A DNA stretch of 64,000 bases from Microbacterium allomyrinae (GTDB lineage: Bacteria; Actinomycetota; Actinomycetes; Actinomycetales; Microbacteriaceae). The position numbers and the translations under genes are program-made. The notes below the pieces were generated by a model. That model searched no databases, was not told where the DNA came from, and saw nothing but the letters and a program-made list of their open reading frames with translations. Positions 44,128 to 53,172 of the stretch are shown here, piece by piece; position 1 is the first letter of the stretch; every line of letters starts with the position of its first letter. The stretch covers positions 744,001 through 808,000 of the forward strand of contig NZ_JAGTTN010000001.1 of NCBI RefSeq assembly GCF_020682705.1. Reading direction: 5' to 3'.

Positions 44128-44889
44128 ATGTCGTTCGACGTCGCCCCTGAGGCGTACGACAGTTTCATGGGCAGGTTCTCGGTACCACTCGCCGAGACCT
44201 TCGCCGCGTGGGCGCGACTGCCCGAAACCGGGCGCGCCCTCGACGTCGGCTGCGGCACCGGCGCGTTGACCGCGGTGCTCGCACACCGGTTCGGCGAAAC
44301 CGAGGTGGCAGCGGTCGATCCGTCGACGACGTTCGTCGAGGCGACGACCGCGAGGCTGCCGTGGGCCGACGTCCGCCACGGTGCGGCCGAAGCCCTCCCC
44401 TTCGACGACGACCTCTTCGCTGCGACACTCGCCGAACTGGTGGTGCACTTCATGACGGATGCCGCGACCGGCGTGGGCGAGATGGTCCGGGTCACCGCGC
44501 CCGAGGGCGTCGTCGCGACGTGCGTGTGGGACTTCGCCGGGCACCGCGCACCGCAGAGCCTCTTCTTCGAGGCTCTCAGCTCGGTCGTGGCGGGCATCGA
44601 CGACGAGTCGCGTCGCGTCGGCGCTACCCGCGGCGACCTCGGCGCCCTCCTCGAGGCGGCGGGGTGTTCGGACGTCGAGGAGGCCGAACTGCCGGTCGGT
44701 GTGGAGTATCCGTCGTTCGACGAGTGGTGGACCTCCTACACTCTGGGCGTCGCTCCCGCCGGCCGGCAGCTCGCCGCGCTCACCGACGCGGACCGCGAGC
44801 GCGTCCGGCACCACAGCATGCGTCTGCTGCCACCCGGCCCGTTCACGATCACCGGGACGGCATGGGCTGCACGCGGCGTCGCCCCGTGA
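44128..44889 (+). CDS. class I SAM-dependent methyltransferase
   Basis: The 253-residue enzyme begins MSFDVAPEAYDSFMGRFS and has the SAM motif ALDVGCGTGALTAVL (about 37-51), the strand-2 acid AVDPSTTF and the AEALPFDDDLFAATL region. The group is UbiE-like; substrate unknown. ATG 44128 is six bases after a TAGACT box with no RBS, so it is probably leaderless. It is divergent from the PadR gene. Confidence 0.85.
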   Translation: MSFDVAPEAYDSFMGRFSVPLAETFAAWARLPETGRALDVGCGTGALTAVLAHRFGETEVAAVDPSTTFVEATTARLPWADVRHGAAEALPFDDDLFAATLAELVVHFMTDAATGVGEMVRVTAPEGVVATCVWDFAGHRAPQSLFFEALSSVVAGIDDESRRVGATRGDLGALLEAAGCSDVEEAELPVGVEYPSFDEWWTSYTLGVAPAGRQLAALTDADRERVRHHSMRLLPPGPFTITGTAWAARGVAP

Positions 44890-44965
44890 TCCGCGCGTGA
44901 GGGCGCCTCAGGGCATCGGCCGCCGTGCCGAGTGCAATGGATGCGCTGCGCCGCCGCCTTGCTGA

Positions 44966-45889
44966 TCAGCTCGCAGCCAGGCGCCTCTTCTCGAGCTCGA
45001 CATCGAAGGTCGCTGCGGGCCACTGCGGATCGATGTCTTCGAGAGCCTCGAGCAGCAGGTGCTGCACGGCCAGGCGCCCGTACCACTTGCGGTCGGCGGG
45101 CACCACGAACCACGGCGCGTGGGCGGTCGATGTGCGCTCGAAGACGGTCTGGTAGGCAGCCATGTACTTCGGCCAGAGCTCCCGCTCGTCGACATCGCCG
45201 GGGTTGTACTTCCAGTGCTTGTCGGGGCGGTCCAGCCGCTTGCCCAGACGCTCCTTCTGCTCATCGGGCGAGATGTGCAGCATCACCTTCACGACCCGGG
45301 TTCCGGCATCCGTCACGCGCTTCTCGAACTCATTGATCGCGCTGTACCGGCGCTCGATCTCATCGGGCGCCGCGAGCCCGCGGACGCGCCCGATCAGCAC
45401 GTCCTCGTAGTGGGAACGGTCGAAGACCCCGATGAAGCCGGGTTCCGGAAGGCGCTTCTCGATGCGCCACAGGAAGTCGTGCGCGAGCTCGTCGGCGGTC
45501 GGCTTCTTGAACGCGGCGAGGGTGACACCCTGGGGGTCGACGGATCCGACCACATGCCGGATGATGCCTCCCTTGCCCGCGGAATCCATCGCCTGCAGGA
45601 CGAGCAGCACCGAAGCTGGGCCCACGCGCCCGGAGGCTCCGGACGACGCGCCAGCGGCGTCTGGAGTGGGCGTGGGGACCGTCGCGTCGACACGGCCGCG
45701 GGCGAACAGGCGCTCCTGGTACTCGTCGAGCTGGTCCGCGCCGCTCGCGAGGTCCTCGGCCGCCTGCAGCTTGTCGCGGGAGTAGCCGGGCGTCGCCCGC
45801 GGGTCGAGGCCGGCGAGCACGAAGCCCTCGTCGACGCGGAGGAGATCGGCGACGTCGCCGGTCCAGTGCTTCTGACTCTTCGCGATCAT
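44966..45889 (-). CDS. ppk2: polyphosphate kinase 2 family protein
   Basis: The 307-residue enzyme has the PPK2 Walker A MDSAGKGGIIRHV (about 100), the lid and Walker B region FDRSHYEDVLIGRVRG (about 170) and HISPDEQKERL. The family moves phosphate between polyphosphate and nucleotides (AMP, ADP or GDP); the exact acceptor cannot be set here. I place the start at ATG 45889, six bases after CATGAT. About 25 residues of Gly/Ala/Ser/Pro linker interrupt the N-terminal part. It is downstream of menD by 95 bases. Confidence 0.87.
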   Translation of the reverse strand: MIAKSQKHWTGDVADLLRVDEGFVLAGLDPRATPGYSRDKLQAAEDLASGADQLDEYQERLFARGRVDATVPTPTPDAAGASSGASGRVGPASVLLVLQAMDSAGKGGIIRHVVGSVDPQGVTLAAFKKPTADELAHDFLWRIEKRLPEPGFIGVFDRSHYEDVLIGRVRGLAAPDEIERRYSAINEFEKRVTDAGTRVVKVMLHISPDEQKERLGKRLDRPDKHWKYNPGDVDERELWPKYMAAYQTVFERTSTAHAPWFVVPADRKWYGRLAVQHLLLEALEDIDPQWPAATFDVELEKRRLAAS

Positions 45890-45984
45890 GGAGCCATCAT
45901 GGCGGAAGTTCCCGATGCCGTCGCTGCTGTGCCGCGGGATCCGGCGAATGCCGGTGCCGATACTGCCCGTCCGCGGACGGGAGC

Positions 45985-47856
45985 TCAGCGCTCGAGCGGA
46001 ACCTCGATGATCTGCCGGCCGCCCGCGGGGGCGGTGAGCGCCTGATCGAGCGCCGTGCGCGTCGTGATCCGGCGGTACTCCCACCCGTACGCGAGCGCGA
46101 GCTGCTCGAACCTGGTGGAGTGCGGCGTGTACAGCACGCGGTCCATGACCTCGCCGTCCGCGACCGCGGCGACCTCGAGCGCGTCGAAGATCGTTCCGCC
46201 GCCGTCGTTGCCGACGATCACCTGGATGCGCGGCTCGTCCTCCTGCGGGGGCAGCAGGAGCGCACCGACATCGTGGAGCAGCGTCAGATCGCCGAGCAGC
46301 ACGCGGGTGACTCCGGGACCTCCCACCGCTTGACTCGCCACGGCGATGCCCAGCGCGGTCGCGACCGTGCCGTCGATGCCGGCGAGACCACGGTTGGCGT
46401 GCACCGGCACCTTCTTGCCCGGGAGCACCGCATCGGCCACCCGCACGAGCCGCGACGATCCGAACACGAGACGGTCGTGCGGCCAGGTGGCGCGCCACAC
46501 CGCGTCGACGAGACTCGCGCGGTCCAGCGGCGCCCGGATCACCTCGAGCTCGGCGGCGATCGCCCCGAGCCTTTCGCCCGGTACGGCGGACGCGAGACCG
46601 TCGGCGTCGGGCGCGGGCGGAGTGAGATCGACGGATGCCGCGCGAGAGGCCTGCAGCCAGGCACCGAGCCATTGGCGGTCGGCGTCACCGGACGCGACGG
46701 CGACCGTGTCGGCCGGGGTGGTCGCGCCGTTGAGATTGATCGGCTCACCGGGACCGCGGACCGCGATGATCTCGACCTCGGGGTCCGACAGCAGGGCCGC
46801 GGATTCGCGGCTCAAGGTCGGATGACCGAGCACGATGACCCGTTCGATCCGGCCGCCGAGCGCTGGGTCCGACAGCAGCGACCGGTAGCCGTGCACGAGG
46901 TGCCGCCCGAAGCGCGAGCCGCTGACGATCTCCGCGATGAGCGGCCACCCGCCGGCGTGCGCGAGGATCTCGGCGTCGGCACCGGCATCCGCCCCCGCGA
47001 GCACGACCGTGCGAGGCCCGCGAACGAGCACGAGCGGGTCATCGTCCGGCTGGGTGGCGACGTCGGCCTCGCCGATGCCTCCCCCGCCCTGGTAGAGGGC
47101 ACCGGATGCTTCTTCCTCGACGACGGGCTCGGTCGGAGGCCCGTCGGGGTCGTCGTCGGGCTCGGTCGCCAACTCGGCGGCGGGCACCCCGATCCACGTC
47201 GGGAGGGTGCCGGCGAGTGGTTCGCGGTACGGCAGGTTCAGGTGCACGGGTCCGGCCGAGCGCAGCCCGGCCCCCAGGGCGGCGGCGACGGCCTCATCGG
47301 CGACCGCGCGCAGCATCGCACTCTGCTCGCCGCAGCCGTCCGCATCGGGGAGCTCGGGCACGGGGAGGTCGGCCTCGTACCGCACGTTCGGCGAGAACAT
47401 CCCGGGCTGACGCGTCGTCTGGTTGGCGCCGACGCCGCGCAGCTCGGGCGGGCGGTCCGCCGTCAGCAGCAGCAGCGGGACCCCCGCGTGGTGCGCTTCG
47501 AGCGCAGCGGGCAGCAGGTTCGCCGCGGCGGTGCCCGACGTGCACACCACGGCCGCCGGCATCCGGGTCTCGCGTCCGATGCCCAGCCCGGTGAATCCGG
47601 CGACACGCTCGTCGATGCGCACGTGGAGGCGGATCGTGCCGCGGCGCTCGAACTCGGCCGCCACCAGTGCGAGCGCCTGCGAACGCGACCCGGGACTGAG
47701 TACGACGTGACGCACCCCGAGTTCCACGAGCCGGCACAGCAGCGCCGCTGCGGCATCGGTCGCCGGCGCCGGGTCCGCCCGCGGATCCTCTTCTCCGCCG
47801 CGCGCGCGGTCGGATTCGGGCGCGCCGTCGCGGTCGGCGCCGAGCGCGTCGGTCAC
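45985..47856 (-). CDS. menD: SEPHCHC synthase (menaquinone synthesis)
   Basis: MenD condenses isochorismate with 2-oxoglutarate using thiamine diphosphate. The 623-residue chain has the ThDP-enzyme opening GVRHVVLSPGSRSQALALVA, the Glu region around GTAAANLLPAALEAHHAGVP, LTADRPPELRGVGANQTT, and the ThDP/Mg site GDLTLLHDVGAL with IVGNDGGGTIFD (about 545-556). The GTG start is one base after the stop of the PLDc_N gene. The first 45 residues are charged and not conserved. Confidence 0.92.
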   Translation of the reverse strand: MTDALGADRDGAPESDRARGGEEDPRADPAPATDAAAALLCRLVELGVRHVVLSPGSRSQALALVAAEFERRGTIRLHVRIDERVAGFTGLGIGRETRMPAAVVCTSGTAAANLLPAALEAHHAGVPLLLLTADRPPELRGVGANQTTRQPGMFSPNVRYEADLPVPELPDADGCGEQSAMLRAVADEAVAAALGAGLRSAGPVHLNLPYREPLAGTLPTWIGVPAAELATEPDDDPDGPPTEPVVEEEASGALYQGGGGIGEADVATQPDDDPLVLVRGPRTVVLAGADAGADAEILAHAGGWPLIAEIVSGSRFGRHLVHGYRSLLSDPALGGRIERVIVLGHPTLSRESAALLSDPEVEIIAVRGPGEPINLNGATTPADTVAVASGDADRQWLGAWLQASRAASVDLTPPAPDADGLASAVPGERLGAIAAELEVIRAPLDRASLVDAVWRATWPHDRLVFGSSRLVRVADAVLPGKKVPVHANRGLAGIDGTVATALGIAVASQAVGGPGVTRVLLGDLTLLHDVGALLLPPQEDEPRIQVIVGNDGGGTIFDALEVAAVADGEVMDRVLYTPHSTRFEQLALAYGWEYRRITTRTALDQALTAPAGGRQIIEVPLER

Positions 47857-47857
47857 G

Positions 47858-48361
47858 TCAGCCGACGGCCCCGCGCTGACCGCGCGTGTCGTCGTCGCCT
47901 TCCGCCGGATGCGCCGGCGGATCGGTCTTGGGATCGGTCTTCGGCGGGGTGCCGGTCGCACCCGGAGCCGCGGAGGCGGTGGACGCGCCGGGCACCGGAG
48001 GCTCGGCGGCGGCGGGCCCCGTCGGCGGGTTCCAGCGCGGATCGTCGTCTTCGGAGTCGAGCTGCGCGAGCTCTTCTTCGAGCCGGCGGATGCGCTCGTC
48101 CTGGTCTGTCACGGCGCCGAGGGTGCCCAGGAACTCGGGGTCGTCGTCGGGTGCGCGGCGGCGGGCGATCGCGGAACGACGTGTGCGGCCCACGACGAGC
48201 CAGAGGAGGCCGCCGATCACGGGAAGCAGCACCACGATGAGGATCCACACCGGCTTGCTCACGCCGCGGTGCCGCGTCGGAGGCTGCACCGCGCAATCGA
48301 CGATGGTGAAGACCCAGAACGCGGTCGCCACCAGGGCCAGAATAAGCAGCACCCGAGGCAT
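47858..48361 (-). CDS. PLDc_N-domain membrane protein
   Basis: The 167-residue protein has two N-terminal membrane helices with the PLDc_N pattern (VFTIVDCAVQPPTRHRGVSK, then WILIVVLLPVIGGLLWLVVG) found at the start of cardiolipin synthases, but no HKD phospholipase domain follows. A coiled-coil-like stretch (QDERIRRLEEELAQLDSED) and a disordered Pro/Gly/Ala tail complete it. ATG 48361 is six bases after TAGGAT. It is read with menD, which starts immediately after it. Confidence 0.82.
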   Translation of the reverse strand: MPRVLLILALVATAFWVFTIVDCAVQPPTRHRGVSKPVWILIVVLLPVIGGLLWLVVGRTRRSAIARRRAPDDDPEFLGTLGAVTDQDERIRRLEEELAQLDSEDDDPRWNPPTGPAAAEPPVPGASTASAAPGATGTPPKTDPKTDPPAHPAEGDDDTRGQRGAVG

Positions 48362-48458
48362 CTTCCCATCCTAGGCGGGCGGGGGCGTGCGCGGTCCCCT
48401 CGTGACCGAACCGTCGCCCACGGCGCGGCCGTGCGGCCACGAAACCTAGGATGGACGG

Positions 48459-48773
48459 GTGAAAGCACGCTCAGCCCTCGTCTATTCCGTTCTGCGGCTG
48501 CTGGCGTTCCTCGTGCCGTTCGGCATCCTGATGCTGTTCCCGATCATGCGCGAGTACTACTGGCTGTCGGCGATCTTCGCCGCGCTCATCGGTCTGAGCC
48601 TGTCGGTGCTGTTCCTGCGCAAGCCTCTCGACGACGTGACCGCGGGCCTCGCGGAGCGCCGCGCGAAAGCGAGCCGATCGGCGAGCGACGAAGCCGCCGA
48701 GGACGCCGCCGCGGACGCGGTGGCGCCACCCGAGGACTCCGGCCCGGCGTCAGACGAATCGACTCCGGCCTGA
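48459..48773 (+). CDS. DUF4229-domain membrane protein
   Basis: The 104-residue protein has two or three N-terminal membrane helices (ALVYSVLRLLAFLVPFGILM and YWLSAIFAALIGLSLSVLFL), then RKPLDDVTAGLAERRAK, the DUF4229 signature, and an acidic disordered tail. Function unknown; it is often near menaquinone genes in actinobacteria. GTG 48459 is six bases after TAGGAT, so it is probably leaderless. Confidence 0.8.
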   Translation: MKARSALVYSVLRLLAFLVPFGILMLFPIMREYYWLSAIFAALIGLSLSVLFLRKPLDDVTAGLAERRAKASRSASDEAAEDAAADAVAPPEDSGPASDESTPA

Positions 48774-48814
48774 TCACCTGACCGAGCGTAGGCCGCAGGC
48801 CGCGGCATCCGCTC

Positions 48815-49795
48815 TCAGCCGATGAACGCCCACATCAGGAACGCGCCGTAGGCGACGGAGGTGAGGGACGTGAGGCCCAGCGCGACGACGAGCTCACGCG
48901 GGTCGCGGTAGGTCCACACGATGAGGATGGCGGGCAGCCCTGCCAGCAGCGCCAGCAGCGTGAGCCACGCGATGGGGTAGAACAGCGCGAGGAACGCGGC
49001 GATCGCGAACGCCAGGAGCACGAACACGCTGAAGACCCACCGCGTCGCCGTGCGGCCGATGAGCACGGTGAGCGTGCGCTTGCCCGCGGCGCGGTCCTGA
49101 TCGATGTCGCGAAGGTTGTTGGCCAGCAGCACCGCGCAGGCGAGCAGGCCCGCGCCGACGGCACCGAACCACGCCTCCTGCGGCAGCGCCAGCGCCTGCA
49201 CCCACGTCGTGCCGAGCGTGGCGACGAGGCCGAAGAACACGAAAACGAACAGTTCGCCGAGACCGTAGTACCCGTAGGGACGTTTGCCGCCGGTGTAGAA
49301 CCACGCGGCGAGGAGGCACACCGCACCCGCGGCGATGAGCCACCACTGCTGGGTGCGAATCGTCAGAGCCAGACCCGCGAGGCCGGCGATCGCGAAGAAC
49401 GCGAGCGCCACGATGAGCACGGCGCGCGGCTTCACCCTGCGCGACGCGGTGAGCCGGGCGGGGCCGACGCGGTGGTCGTCGGTGCCGCGGATGCCGTCGC
49501 TGTAGTCGTTGGCGAAGTTGACGCCGATCTGCAGCGACACCGACACGATCAGGCAGAACAATGCGATCACCCAGTGGAAGACCGACTCGACGAGGATGGC
49601 TGCGCCCGTGCCGATGAGGATGGGAGTGATCGCCAGCGGGAGGGTCCGCAGCCGTGCCGCCCCGATCCAGTCACCCAAGGTGACCTTCTCGACGCGCGCG
49701 GGGTCGCGCGACACGGGCGCCTTCTGGGGGTTCCCGCGGGAGTGCTGCTTCTTCGAGCCCGGGTGCTTGCGCTTCTTGCTGGAGGTGCCTGCCAC
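48815..49795 (-). CDS. menA: 1,4-dihydroxy-2-naphthoate polyprenyltransferase
   Basis: MenA joins the isoprenoid tail to dihydroxynaphthoate in the membrane. The 326-residue protein has about eight helices, the Asp-rich NFANDYSDGIRGTDD (about 93-107) and the second motif NNLRDIDQDRAAGKRTL (about 233). Its first 40 residues are a Lys-rich cytosolic extension. Start is GTG 49795, eight bases after TAAGAT. menE, menB, menD and menF are within 13 kb. Confidence 0.92.
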   Translation of the reverse strand: MAGTSSKKRKHPGSKKQHSRGNPQKAPVSRDPARVEKVTLGDWIGAARLRTLPLAITPILIGTGAAILVESVFHWVIALFCLIVSVSLQIGVNFANDYSDGIRGTDDHRVGPARLTASRRVKPRAVLIVALAFFAIAGLAGLALTIRTQQWWLIAAGAVCLLAAWFYTGGKRPYGYYGLGELFVFVFFGLVATLGTTWVQALALPQEAWFGAVGAGLLACAVLLANNLRDIDQDRAAGKRTLTVLIGRTATRWVFSVFVLLAFAIAAFLALFYPIAWLTLLALLAGLPAILIVWTYRDPRELVVALGLTSLTSVAYGAFLMWAFIG

Positions 49796-49879
49796 GAGTG
49801 CACATCTTAGGCGCAGCGTCGATGGACACCCATTCACGGCCCCGCAACCCCCTGTCGGGAGTGGGAACTCCGGCGCAGG

Positions 49880-50272
49880 ATGGGCGGCATGTTGAGCATC
49901 GGATCGACCGTGCTGACGGTCGAAGACATCGAACGGGCCGGCGCGTTCTGGCGGGCCGCCCTCGGCTATGTGAACCGCAGCGAGCCGAGCGAGGACTGGG
50001 TCATCCTCGACCCGCCCGGCAAGACCGGGTGGGCGGATCCCGGCGCGAGCATCGCCCTCTCGGTCACCGGCTACCCCCAGCACCATCCGCCGCGCCTCCA
50101 CCTCGACCTGTACGCCGAGGACCAGACCGCCGAGATCCAGCGCCTGCTCGCCCTCGGCGCGCGAGAGGTCGACTGGCACGGCTACCCCGACGACGCCGAC
50201 TGGATCGTGCTCGAAGACACCGAGGGCAATCGCTTCTGCGTCGTCGACACGGGCCCGTTCCCGACGGGCTGA
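49880..50272 (+). CDS. VOC-family protein (glyoxalase/bleomycin-resistance fold)
   Basis: The 130-residue protein has the two-module VOC layout: TVLTVEDIERAGAFWRAALGY in the first half, then LHLDLYAEDQTAEIQRLLAL, DWIVLEDTEGNRFCVVD in the second. Metal-ligand Glu in LEDTEGN is present. Function unknown. Start may be ATG 49880 or ATG 49889, which lies seven bases after CAGGAT. Confidence 0.8.
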   Translation: MGGMLSIGSTVLTVEDIERAGAFWRAALGYVNRSEPSEDWVILDPPGKTGWADPGASIALSVTGYPQHHPPRLHLDLYAEDQTAEIQRLLALGAREVDWHGYPDDADWIVLEDTEGNRFCVVDTGPFPTG

Positions 50273-50340
50273 GCCGCGGCATCCGTCACGCGCGATCGAT
50301 TCGCGGGGCGAGCCCGATCGAGCGCGAGACGCGGTCCGGC

Positions 50341-51495
50341 TCAGTGCAGGGCGAGCACGGCGCGGCGGATCGCCTCGCGATCGGGTTTGCCCGACGGCAG
50401 GGTCGCGAGCTCGTCGACCAGCACGAGACGCGCGGGGCGCGCGTGCGCGCCGATCTCGGACTGGACCGCGGCCCGGGCCTCTTCGAGCTGGACGGACTCG
50501 CTGCGGCGCAGGGCCTCGCCCCGCGTGGCGACGACGACGGATGCCTCGCCCCACCGGTCGTCGGGAACCCCCACGACGACCGCCGACGCCAGGCCCGGCA
50601 CCGCACGCACGATGCGCTCGACCCGATCGAGCGACACGTTCAGTCCGCCCGACACGATGACGTTGTCGACGCGCCCGTGCACGCGCAGCACGCCGTTTTC
50701 GAACAGGCCGGCATCGCCCGTGCGGTACCACCGGGTGCCGTCGGGTTCGCGCAGGAATGCGGCGTCCGTCGCCTCGGCATCGCCGAAGTACCCGTCGGCG
50801 AGCACCGGTCCCGCGATCTGCACCTCGCCTCGCTCGATCCGCACCCGGACGGTGCGCAGCGGAACGCCGTCGTACACGCAGCCGCCGCTCGTCTCGGTGG
50901 ACCCATAGGTGCGGACGATGCGCGCGCCGGCAGCCTCCGCACGCTCGAGGGTGACCGCCGGGAGCGCCTGGCCGCCGATGAGGATCGTCTCGAACGAGCG
51001 CAGCGCCGTGAGCACGGCACTGTCGTGCTCGGCGGCATCCAGCAGCTTGGTCAGCTGCGCGGGAACGAGCGACGTGAACGTCGGGACGCGCACCCCGCCC
51101 TCCGTCGACACCATCATCAGCGCGGCGGCGGAGAAGGCCTGAGGGGTGAATGCGCCGGAGAGGATGGCGGGCTCGCGATCGGCGACCAGCGACCGCACGA
51201 GCACCTGGAGCCCGGCGACGTAGCTGGCGGGCAGCGCCAGCAGCCAGGCTCCCTCGCCGATGCGGTCCGCGGTCGCCATCGCACCGGTGGTGAGCGCGTC
51301 GCGGCTGAGGATCACGCTCTTCGGGATCCCGGTGGAGCCGGAGGTGGTCACCACCACGGCGGTTCCTGCCCGCACCTCGCCCGGCAGCTCGCTCACCAGT
51401 CCGAGTCCGAGTGCGGGACCGGCGCCATGGAGCGCGCCGCGCAGCCCTCGCAGGATGTCGCGCGGGTCGTCGCCGACGACGGGTTCGAGCCTCAT
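50341..51495 (-). CDS. menE: o-succinylbenzoate--CoA ligase
   Basis: The 384-residue ANL enzyme activates o-succinylbenzoate in menaquinone synthesis. Motifs: P-loop VVTTSGSTGIPKSVILS (about 64-80), RTYGSTETSGG, YRTGDAG, HGRVDNVIVSGGLNVS and the catalytic Lys in LPSGKPDREA near the end. Its short length is typical of actinobacterial MenE. I chose ATG 51495, but no clear RBS exists and a GTG 18 bases upstream is possible. menB lies 104 bases upstream, separated by an inverted repeat. Confidence 0.9.
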   Translation of the reverse strand: MRLEPVVGDDPRDILRGLRGALHGAGPALGLGLVSELPGEVRAGTAVVVTTSGSTGIPKSVILSRDALTTGAMATADRIGEGAWLLALPASYVAGLQVLVRSLVADREPAILSGAFTPQAFSAAALMMVSTEGGVRVPTFTSLVPAQLTKLLDAAEHDSAVLTALRSFETILIGGQALPAVTLERAEAAGARIVRTYGSTETSGGCVYDGVPLRTVRVRIERGEVQIAGPVLADGYFGDAEATDAAFLREPDGTRWYRTGDAGLFENGVLRVHGRVDNVIVSGGLNVSLDRVERIVRAVPGLASAVVVGVPDDRWGEASVVVATRGEALRRSESVQLEEARAAVQSEIGAHARPARLVLVDELATLPSGKPDREAIRRAVLALH

Positions 51496-51500
51496 GATCC

Positions 51501-51584
51501 TGCAGAACTCCACGGATCCGCGAACGTCACCGAGGTCCGGCCCCACCGAGCAGGCGAGCCCGCGCAGTGCCGTGGAGTTTCGCA
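51501..51584. repeat. imperfect inverted repeat between menE and menB
   Basis: TGCAGAACTCCACGG (51501-51515) matches the reverse complement of 51570-51584 at 13 of 15 positions, with 54 bases between. It could fold in the menB-menE mRNA, or be a relic of a small mobile repeat. No transposase is near. Confidence 0.5.
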
Positions 51585-51598
51585 GATACGGGAGCGCA

Positions 51599-52504
51599 TC
51601 AGAAGTGCCAGGGGTAGGGCGACCAGTCGGCGTCGCGCTTCTCGAGGAACGAATCGCGCCCCTCGACCGCCTCGTCGGTGCCGTACGCGAGGCGCGTCGC
51701 CTCCCCCGCGAACACCTGCTGACCGACCAGGCCGTCGTCGACGGCGTTGAACGCGAACTTCAGCATGCGGATCGCCGTCGGCGACTTGGTGAGGATGGTG
51801 CGCGCCATCGCGACAGCCTCGCGCTCGAGGTCTGCGTGCGGCACGACCCGATTGACCGCACCCATCTCGAGGGCGCGCTGAGCCGAGTACTCCTCGGCGA
51901 GGAAGAACACCTCGCGCGCGAACTTCTGCCCGATCTGCCGCGCGAAGTAGGCCGATCCGTAGCCTGCGTCGAACGAGCCCACGTCGGCGTCGGTCTGCTT
52001 GAAGCGGCCGTGCTCGGCGCTGGCGACCGAGAGGTCGCACACGACATGCAGCGAGTGCCCACCGCCGGCAGCCCACCCCGGAATGACCGCGATGACGACC
52101 TTGGGCATGAAGCGGATGAGCCGCTGCACCTCGAGGATGTGCAGCCGCCCGGCGCGCGCGGGGTCGGTCACCGCGTCGGTGTCGGAGTACTTGTAGCCGT
52201 CACGCCCGCGGATGCGCTGATCGCCGCCCGAGCAGAAGGCCCAGCCGCCGTCTTTGGAACTCGGTCCGTTGCCGGTCAGCAGCACGACGCCGATGCGGGG
52301 GTCCTGCCGCGCGATGTCGAGCGCCCGGAACAGCTCGTCCACGGTGTGGGGGCGGAAGGCGTTGCGCACCTCGGGGCGGTCGAACGCGATGCGCGCGATG
52401 CGGCCGTCCTTCGACACGTGCGACGTGATGTCGGTGTATCCGCCTTCGGGGGCGCCGGATGCCGGCATCCACTCGTCTTCGTCGAACAGCTCCGAAACAC
52501 TCAC
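51599..52504 (-). CDS. menB: 1,4-dihydroxy-2-naphthoyl-CoA synthase
   Basis: MenB closes the second ring of menaquinone from o-succinylbenzoyl-CoA. The 301-residue crotonase-fold protein has IAFDRPEVRNAFRPHTVDEL, LTGNGPSSKDGGWAFCSGGD (oxyanion loop), PGWAAGGGHSLHVVCDLS and FDAGYGSAYFARQIG, all diagnostic of MenB. GTG 52504 is six bases after TAGGCT, so it is probably leaderless. It is divergent from the lipoprotein gene. Confidence 0.94.
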   Translation of the reverse strand: MSVSELFDEDEWMPASGAPEGGYTDITSHVSKDGRIARIAFDRPEVRNAFRPHTVDELFRALDIARQDPRIGVVLLTGNGPSSKDGGWAFCSGGDQRIRGRDGYKYSDTDAVTDPARAGRLHILEVQRLIRFMPKVVIAVIPGWAAGGGHSLHVVCDLSVASAEHGRFKQTDADVGSFDAGYGSAYFARQIGQKFAREVFFLAEEYSAQRALEMGAVNRVVPHADLEREAVAMARTILTKSPTAIRMLKFAFNAVDDGLVGQQVFAGEATRLAYGTDEAVEGRDSFLEKRDADWSPYPWHF

Positions 52505-52580
52505 CCGGCCAGCCTACGGCGGCGCGACGGCGAGCGTCATCTGGATGGGCCGACGACACGACGGGCTCTAGCCTTGATCG

Positions 52581-53138
52581 GTGACTTCGACTCTGCGCAC
52601 CCTGACTCTCGCTGCGGCATCCGCGGCTCTTCTGCTCTCTCTCGCCGCCTGTTCGACCGCGACTCCCGAAACCGCCGCTTCGACGCCTGCCGCGTCGGAC
52701 GAGGCCGTGGCATCCGTCATCGAGGGAGCCTGCGTCGACGACGCCGGCGTGACCGTCGTCGTGGACTCCGCGGCTCTCGAGGGCGGGTCGGCCCAGGAAT
52801 GGTGCGTTCCGACCGATACCGCGATCGGCGCCGCCGATGCGCTGGCGGCCGCCGACGTCGAGACCGAGGGCACCGACCAGTACGGCGACCAGGTCGTGTG
52901 CCGCGTGAACGGCGTTCCCGCGGAGGATCTCGCGATCGCCGCCGAGGACGGCTCGGAGTACTTCGAGGAGTGCGCCACGATGTCCCCCGAATTCGCGTAC
53001 TGGTCGCTGTGGGTGCAGCCCGCCGGCGGCGAGTGGGGCTTCGCGCAGGAGGGCCTCTCGACCCTGCAGCTCGAGCCGGGCGACGGCGTCGAACTGCTCT
53101 TCACCCTGCACGGCGAGCCCGCCGCGCCTGTGTCGTAG
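52581..53138 (+). CDS. transcobalamin-like (DUF4430-like) lipoprotein
   Basis: The 185-residue protein has a lipoprotein signal (ALLLSLAAC, Cys about 24), an Ala/Thr/Ser-rich spacer and a small beta-rich domain. Its end, EFAYWSLWVQPAGGEWGFA followed by LQLEPGDGVELLF, fits the DUF4430/transcobalamin C-terminal pattern (a YW strand, then a Gly-Asp turn before the last strand). Two Cys pairs could form disulfides. GTG 52581 is six bases after TAGCCT (probably leaderless). The ECF transporter gene begins 35 bases after its stop, so it is probably the extracellular partner that captures the substrate, perhaps cobalamin. That role is inference. Confidence 0.65.
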   Translation: MTSTLRTLTLAAASAALLLSLAACSTATPETAASTPAASDEAVASVIEGACVDDAGVTVVVDSAALEGGSAQEWCVPTDTAIGAADALAAADVETEGTDQYGDQVVCRVNGVPAEDLAIAAEDGSEYFEECATMSPEFAYWSLWVQPAGGEWGFAQEGLSTLQLEPGDGVELLFTLHGEPAAPVS

Positions 53139-53172
53139 CCGGCGCCTCCTTCGTCAACGCATCTCCCGTATC

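Noticed and set aside
52505..52580. Cobalamin riboswitch for the lipoprotein/ECF genes or metH
   Set aside because: Only 76 bases separate the divergent starts, metH appears leaderless, and no B12-box-like sequence was seen.
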